Shown: positions 39,520 to 43,793 of the stretch, one piece after another | Layout of the letters: the number at the start of each line of letters is the position of its first letter | Position numbering within the stretch: the first letter of the stretch is position 1 | From: Nitrospirota bacterium | GTDB taxonomy: Bacteria; Nitrospirota; Nitrospiria; Nitrospirales; Nitrospiraceae | DNA length: 43,793 bases | Assembly (NCBI GenBank): GCA_026387615.1 | Contig: JAPLLI010000038.1 | Span: forward strand, 1 to 43,793 | Direction of reading: 5' to 3' | Notes under the pieces: model-generated | What the model saw: the letters and a program-made list of their open reading frames with translations, nothing else | The model's database searches: none | What the model was told of the DNA's origin: nothing | Translations under genes and position numbers: made by a program

Positions 39520-41946
39520 ATGGCAGTTACCACCTCGGCCAAGCGGGGCGAAGCCCGCCGCGCCGCCTCCCCCCCGTCACACATTAAGCGAGAAGTGATC
39601 GGAATTGTCCTGATCGCGTTGAGCCTGCTCACGCTCCTCAGTCTCGTATCTTTTGCGCCCGCTGATTTGAAATCTGCGGCATTGCCCACGGCAGCCGGTT
39701 CGGCTGCATCACGTAATTTGATCGGGTCCGTTGGTTCATTTTTCGCGTCGACGCTCTTTACGCTGATCGGTGGCGCGGCCTATCTCTTTCCTCTTCTGCT
39801 CGGTCTGATGGGCGTTCGTTGTTTTACGCAGAGCGATCTGTCTATTCGTGTGCGGAACGCCGGTGCATCGCTGGCGGCACTCCTCTTTCTCAGCGGGTTC
39901 CTCCATCTTGAAACCACGGCGGTGCCAACCCTCTCAAGCGGGTTCATTTATCGAGGGATGGCGGGCGGTCTCTTCGGGCAGGTGTTGGCCGGGGGCCTGC
40001 GGGCGTATTTTGCGAGCACCGGTGCTCATATTTTGATTATCGCGGGGCTGCTGGTCTCGCTGCTCTTTACGACACCCATCTCGCTTTCGGAGATTGCGCA
40101 GAAGCTTCCTGGCTTGGGCCGGTGGCTATTTACCACGGTACGTGGCTGGGTTCCGGCACGACCGGTGGAAGCACCAGTTCCTGAGTCCCCCAAGAAAACC
40201 AAACAGAAATCCTCAAAATCCATTCGGGCAGTCATCGAGGAGGCGCTTCCTGGGGTGGCCGCTGAACCGAAATTGGATTGGCCGGTCATTCAGCCGTCAC
40301 GACCACCGGCTCCTGAACCGGTGGAAGTGGTCGAGGCGGAGCTCGACCAACCGGCCTTTGTCTCTCAAGCGAAGGCAGGGGACTATACCCTGCCGGATCC
40401 GGTGCTGCTCTTGAGCGATCCCTCCGCTCCCTTGGGGCGTGTTACGGAGGAAGAAATCAAGGCGCAATCCGATGTGTTGACCCGCGCCCTGCTGAGCTTT
40501 GGCATCGCGGGGAAGGTGACGGAAGTTCGCCCAGGACCGGTCGTCACGATGTATGAGTTCGAGCCGGCGGCTGGCACCAAAGTCGCGCGCATTGTGAATC
40601 TGGCCGACGACCTGGCCTTGGCCCTGAAGGCGGTCAGCCTCCGGATCGTCGCGCCGGTTCCTGGAAAATCGGTGGTCGGGATCGAGGTGCCGAACCTCTA
40701 TCGCGAAATGGTGTCGATGAAAGAAGTGGTGATGAGTGAGGCCTTTTCACGCGCCAAATCGAAGCTCAGCTTGGCCCTGGGGAAGGATATTTTCGGCGCA
40801 CCTTTGATTGCCGACTTGAAAACGATGCCGCATTTGCTGGTCGCTGGCGCCACTGGAGCAGGGAAAAGCGTCGGCCTCAATACGATGCTCCTAAGCCTGT
40901 TGTTCTCAGCCAGGCCCGATGAGGTCAAGCTGCTCCTGATCGATCCCAAGAGGCTGGAGTTTCAAACCTACGACGGCATCCCGCACCTGCTACGTCCGGT
41001 CATCACCGATCCGAAGTCGGCGGCGCGCGGACTCAGTTGGGTCGTGGCGGAAATGGAGCGGCGCTATCAGTTGCTGTCCGAGGCAGGGGTGCGGAACATC
41101 GATGCCTACAATCGAAAGGTCGCAGGGGCGCAGGGGGTGCTGGAGACGGAGGCAGCGGCCAAGGTGGACCAGCCGGAATTGCCCATTCAGTTTCTGTCCG
41201 AGGAGGAACGGCTTTCTGCCGGAGAAACGGCCCTTCCGGAGGGGAGCCCCGGATCGTTCATGCCGCCGAAGACTCCGCCGGAGCCCCTGCCCTATATCGT
41301 GGTGATGATCGATGAGCTGGCGGATTTGATGATGGTGGCGCCGAAGGAAGTGGAGGACAAGATTGCGCGGTTGGCGCAGATGGCCCGCGCCTCCGGCATC
41401 CATCTCGTGCTGGCGACGCAGCGTCCGTCGGTCGATGTGTTGACAGGTTTGATCAAGGCAAACTTTCCTGCTCGCATTGCCTTTCAAGTCTCGTCGAAGA
41501 CCGATTCACGTACCATTCTGGATGCCAACGGCGCGGAAGCGCTGTTGGGTCGGGGGGACATGCTCTATATGGCTTCGGGGACTGGACGATTGATGCGGGG
41601 ACACGGATCATTCGTGTCGGATGACGACGTTCGCCGCGTAGTCGAGTTCGTGAAGGATCAAGCCAAGCCTGCGTATAATCAAGAGTTGCAGATCGCGCTG
41701 AAACAGGAAGATGCGAAAGAGGAGGAGGCGCTGGATGAAGTGTACGAACAGGCCAAAGAGTTGGTGCTGTCGACCGGCCAGGCTTCCGCGTCGCTGATTC
41801 AGCGGCGGTTGCGGGTGGGTTATCCTCGCGCGGCCAGGATGATCGAGCAAATGGAGACAGATGGTATCGTGGGTGCGGCAGGTCGCGATGGGCGGAGAGA
41901 GGTTGTGGGAAGGCGGGGGCCGGTGGGAGAGGCGGAAGAGGCGTAA
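39520..41946 (+). CDS. ftsK: DNA translocase FtsK/SpoIIIE
   Basis: 808 residues. Four N-terminal membrane helices (about 28-200; the first is VIGIVLIALSLLTLLSLVSF), a short Pro/Lys-rich linker, then the motor: VTMYEFEPAAGTKVARIVNL (alpha domain), Walker A LVAGATGAGKSVGLN at about residue 445, Walker B LLLIDPKRLEFQTYD and VVMIDELADLMMVAPKEVED. The C-terminal winged-helix gamma domain (LDEVYEQAKELVLSTGQASA, then SLIQRRLRVGYPRAARM) reads DNA polarity signals. It pumps the chromosome termini at the septum. An acidic insert lies before the IDELADL motif (EERLSAGETALPEGSPGSF). A family P palindrome starts one base after the stop. Confidence 0.95.
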   Translation: MAVTTSAKRGEARRAASPPSHIKREVIGIVLIALSLLTLLSLVSFAPADLKSAALPTAAGSAASRNLIGSVGSFFASTLFTLIGGAAYLFPLLLGLMGVRCFTQSDLSIRVRNAGASLAALLFLSGFLHLETTAVPTLSSGFIYRGMAGGLFGQVLAGGLRAYFASTGAHILIIAGLLVSLLFTTPISLSEIAQKLPGLGRWLFTTVRGWVPARPVEAPVPESPKKTKQKSSKSIRAVIEEALPGVAAEPKLDWPVIQPSRPPAPEPVEVVEAELDQPAFVSQAKAGDYTLPDPVLLLSDPSAPLGRVTEEEIKAQSDVLTRALLSFGIAGKVTEVRPGPVVTMYEFEPAAGTKVARIVNLADDLALALKAVSLRIVAPVPGKSVVGIEVPNLYREMVSMKEVVMSEAFSRAKSKLSLALGKDIFGAPLIADLKTMPHLLVAGATGAGKSVGLNTMLLSLLFSARPDEVKLLLIDPKRLEFQTYDGIPHLLRPVITDPKSAARGLSWVVAEMERRYQLLSEAGVRNIDAYNRKVAGAQGVLETEAAAKVDQPELPIQFLSEEERLSAGETALPEGSPGSFMPPKTPPEPLPYIVVMIDELADLMMVAPKEVEDKIARLAQMARASGIHLVLATQRPSVDVLTGLIKANFPARIAFQVSSKTDSRTILDANGAEALLGRGDMLYMASGTGRLMRGHGSFVSDDDVRRVVEFVKDQAKPAYNQELQIALKQEDAKEEEALDEVYEQAKELVLSTGQASASLIQRRLRVGYPRAARMIEQMETDGIVGAAGRDGRREVVGRRGPVGEAEEA

Positions 41947-41947
41947 A

Positions 41948-42047
41948 GGGGAATGACACCTGCGCGAATCCCTTGCTCCCGGAGCGCGCACGATCAGAAT
42001 GTGCTCGCTCGACGGCCGCAGTGGGATTCGCGCAGGTGCCATTCCCC
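41948..42047. repeat. Family P palindrome after ftsK, long near-perfect arms
   Basis: GGGGAATGACACCTGCGCGA and TCGCGCAGGTGCCATTCCCC sit at the two ends; over 25 bases the arms pair at 24 positions. The centre, TTGCTCCCGGAGCGCGCAC, then GATCAGAAT, then GTGCTCGCTCGACGG, keeps the TCAGAA loop of other copies with a changed stem. It would act as a terminator for ftsK. Confidence 0.75.
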
Positions 42048-42171
42048 GAGAGCGGTAAGAGAGCTGAGCGGGAGCATTAAGAGGAACGATGGTTGCTCAA
42101 AACGTGCAACGGCTCCTCCACAGCCCGTTTCATGTGAAGATGAAGAGATTGATGATGAAAGAATATATCCG

Positions 42172-42921
42172 ATGAAGGTACACGTGTTAGACAGACTCAT
42201 GAGCGGGGCCCTGTGGTCCGTCTGCCATGTTGTCCTCACAGGATTCCTGCTGCTGACTCCGGCCCTTGCTGCTGGGGATGAGGAACATGCGATCGCGGTG
42301 AAGGAAGTGCGTGAGGTAGTCAAGCAGCTCCAGGCGCGGTATGAAAAGACGAAAGATCTTCAGGCGGACTTTGCGCAGAAAACGATGATTGAGGGATTCG
42401 ATCGACCCATCACATCCTCGGGGAAAGTTTCCATCAAAAAGCCTGGACGGTTGCGCTGGAATTATCTCGCCCCGTCGATCGAGGACATCTATGTCAATGG
42501 GGACGATGTCAAAGTGTATGTGCCGGAGCATAAGCAAGTCCTGGTGGGGAAGTTGACGCAGATGTCTGCCTCGAAGGCTCCGTTGGAGCTGTTGCTTGGC
42601 GCGGCGAAGCTGGGGGAGTCGTTTGAGATTGAGCCAACGCCGGGGAATGGTCGAGGCGTGGGAGGCATCAGATTGCTCAATCTTCTGCCGAAGTTGCAAG
42701 AGGGCGAGGCGGGCCGATCTCTGCAACGGATCGTGCTGGAGGTGTTTCCTAAGACCTACTTCATTCGGACGGTCACGTTGTATGAAATGAGCGGCAATGT
42801 TGCAAGTTTTGAATTTTCGTCGCTCCAATCCAACGTGGGGCTCGGCGATGCGCTCTTTGTCTTGAAGCTACCGGACGACGTGGAAGTGGTGAAGGCTCCG
42901 GTGTTCAGTGCGCCACAGTGA
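42172..42921 (+). CDS. lolA: Outer-membrane lipoprotein carrier protein LolA-type
   Basis: 249 residues. Signal peptide with LTGFLLLTPALAAGDEE. The LolA fold is seen in VVKQLQARYEKTKDLQADFA, SGKVSIKKPGRLRWNYLAPS, VNGDDVKVYVPEHKQVLVGK and LYEMSGNVASFEFSSLQSNV. LolA carries lipoproteins across the periplasm, which fits the several lipoproteins in the window. The start at 42172 leaves the hydrophobic segment near the N-terminus; an upstream frame crosses the family P repeat and is not supported. Confidence 0.87.
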   Translation: MKVHVLDRLMSGALWSVCHVVLTGFLLLTPALAAGDEEHAIAVKEVREVVKQLQARYEKTKDLQADFAQKTMIEGFDRPITSSGKVSIKKPGRLRWNYLAPSIEDIYVNGDDVKVYVPEHKQVLVGKLTQMSASKAPLELLLGAAKLGESFEIEPTPGNGRGVGGIRLLNLLPKLQEGEAGRSLQRIVLEVFPKTYFIRTVTLYEMSGNVASFEFSSLQSNVGLGDALFVLKLPDDVEVVKAPVFSAPQ

Positions 42922-42978
42922 ATCAGGCGGGAATATGTTTGACGGTGCGAGCGGGGCAATGGAAGGGCAGGTGCATTC

Positions 42979-43746
42979 ATGAGTCAGCCAATGGCCAGTG
43001 CTTTAATTGAAGCGATCGATAAAGCAGTCAAGCGGCTGGATGTCGAGCAGCTCTCTCGTGAATATTGGGACCAGAACGAGTTTTTGTTCATTCCGCAGTT
43101 TCTTCCCCGGTCGGTGGTGGAGGAGTGCCTCGTCCCGCAGGCGCAAGGGGTGAAGGGCGAGCTGAATCGCAACTATATTCCCGGCCATAAAAAAGGCGGG
43201 AGCGTGAGCTACTACACGGTGATGGAAAAGGCCCCGCGTTTTCTCGATCTCTATCGCTCCAAGGCCTTTATCGAACTCTTGAGCCGTCTGGTCAAAGCCA
43301 AGCTCAGCCTCTGCCCTGAGAACGATCCCCATTCCTGCGCGCTCTAGTACTATACGGAGCCGGGAGACCACATCGGGTTTCACTATGATACCTCCTACTA
43401 TAAGGGGGCTCGCTATACCATCTTGATGGGACTCGTGGATCAGTCGACGCAATGTAAGCTGGTCTGCGAATTGTTTAAGGATGACCCGGTCAAATCACCC
43501 CAACGTCTGGAGCTGATCACTCACCCTGGCGATCTCGTCATCTTCAACGGGGACAAGCTTTGGCATGCGGTGACTCCGCTTGGTGAAGGGGAAGAACGGA
43601 TCGCCCTCACGATGGAATATGTGACGAACCCGGAGATGGGGACCTTCAAGCGGCTGTATTCCAACCTCAAAGATTCCTTCGCTTATTTCGGCCTCCGTAC
43701 GGTCTTCAAACGGGCACTGACGGCTTCGAAGCGATCGCGCCCGTAG
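42979..43746 (+). pseudogene. 2OG-Fe(II) oxygenase interrupted by an in-frame TAG
   Basis: The frame opened at 42979 encodes 122 residues (MSQPMASALIEAIDKAVKRL to PENDPHSCAL), then TAG at 43345-43347, then continues without shift for 132 more codons to 43746. Reading through, the facial triad is H135 and D137 in DHIGFHYDTSYY and H195 in DKLWHAVTPL, with R206 as the 2-oxoglutarate ligand. The triad is all after the stop, so the 122-residue product alone would be inactive. TAG precedes two tyrosine codons and could derive from TAC or TAT by one change. It may be a pseudogene, an amber readthrough gene or a sequence error. Confidence 0.75.
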
Positions 43747-43793
43747 CAGGGCTGCCAGCCAGGAAACCCTGAACGGTGAGCGATGAACGAGAA
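43745..43793. repeat. Family E intergenic repeat, copy 3 (cut by window end)
   Basis: From GCCAGCCAGGAAACC through GGTGAGCGATGAACGA it repeats the left end of copy 2 (16689-16794) with one mismatch in 37 bases. It overlaps the stop of the oxygenase frame. Confidence 0.6.

Noticed and set aside
41953-42171. Extension of the LolA frame upstream to 41953
   Set aside because: It would translate the family P palindrome and put about 70 residues before the signal peptide.
1-43793. tRNA or rRNA genes
   Set aside because: No cloverleaf with a T-arm GGTTCRANNCC and CCA-like end, and no 16S, 23S or 5S segment, was found by reading. A covariance search would settle it.

Overview
The window looks like a chromosomal segment of a GC-rich Gram-negative bacterium. 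Gene content and style fit Nitrospirota (Nitrospira-like): many small outer-membrane lipoproteins, a LolA homologue, a two-domain CrtC/AttH-type lipocalin protein, DapL for lysine synthesis, and intergenic spaces full of imperfect palindromes. This taxonomic reading is inference; no rRNA or tRNA gene was seen. Genes are dense, run on both strands, and form short operons.

Layout. 1-4400: envelope proteins (SPE-like, PP0621-like, a lipoprotein, an MltD-like transglycosylase) with a transaldolase/F6P aldolase and a family-5 uracil-DNA glycosylase. 4600-10600: a glycerate 2-kinase followed at once by a PEP-utilizing enzyme with rifampin-phosphotransferase-like layout, then rmuC and a MazG-like pyrophosphohydrolase. 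10670-14214 (minus): panC-folK, dapL and a class I glutamine amidotransferase. 14389-18527: a mini coiled-coil protein, a PmtA-like methyltransferase, membrane and lipoproteins, and a seven-Asp-box propeller. 18528-22200 is accessory: a TIR-like protein (18999-20246) and a protein with an RNxxxH HEPN-type motif (20293-21285), bracketed by inverted copies of one palindromic repeat, then a 5'-truncated higB remnant and an orphan higA. 22201-28044: CrtC-like protein, an operon of LON-domain protein, ABC ATPase, ABC-2 permease and SirB1-like protein, an MBL hydrolase and a small membrane protein. 28045-29127 has no large gene but carries a strong terminator, a second hairpin with the same TGGC loop, and two tiny basic ORFs. 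29128-43793: HEAT-repeat protein, truD, gpsA-larB, larC (shortened N-terminus)-CaCA antiporter, pdxA-hypothetical-rsmA, ftsK, lolA, and a 2OG-Fe(II) oxygenase gene interrupted by an in-frame TAG.

At least six families of dispersed intergenic repeats occur, here called P, A, B, C, D and E. Family P is the most striking: conserved GC-rich clamps around a variable centre, with outer stems that differ from copy to copy yet stay complementary. One copy contains a family A hairpin in its loop, and two inverted copies flank the TIR/HEPN pair.

The best candidate for a new system is the TIR-like plus HEPN-motif pair, which I infer to be a two-gene abortive-infection or toxin-type defence module. All functions come from reading motifs by eye; no database search was run.
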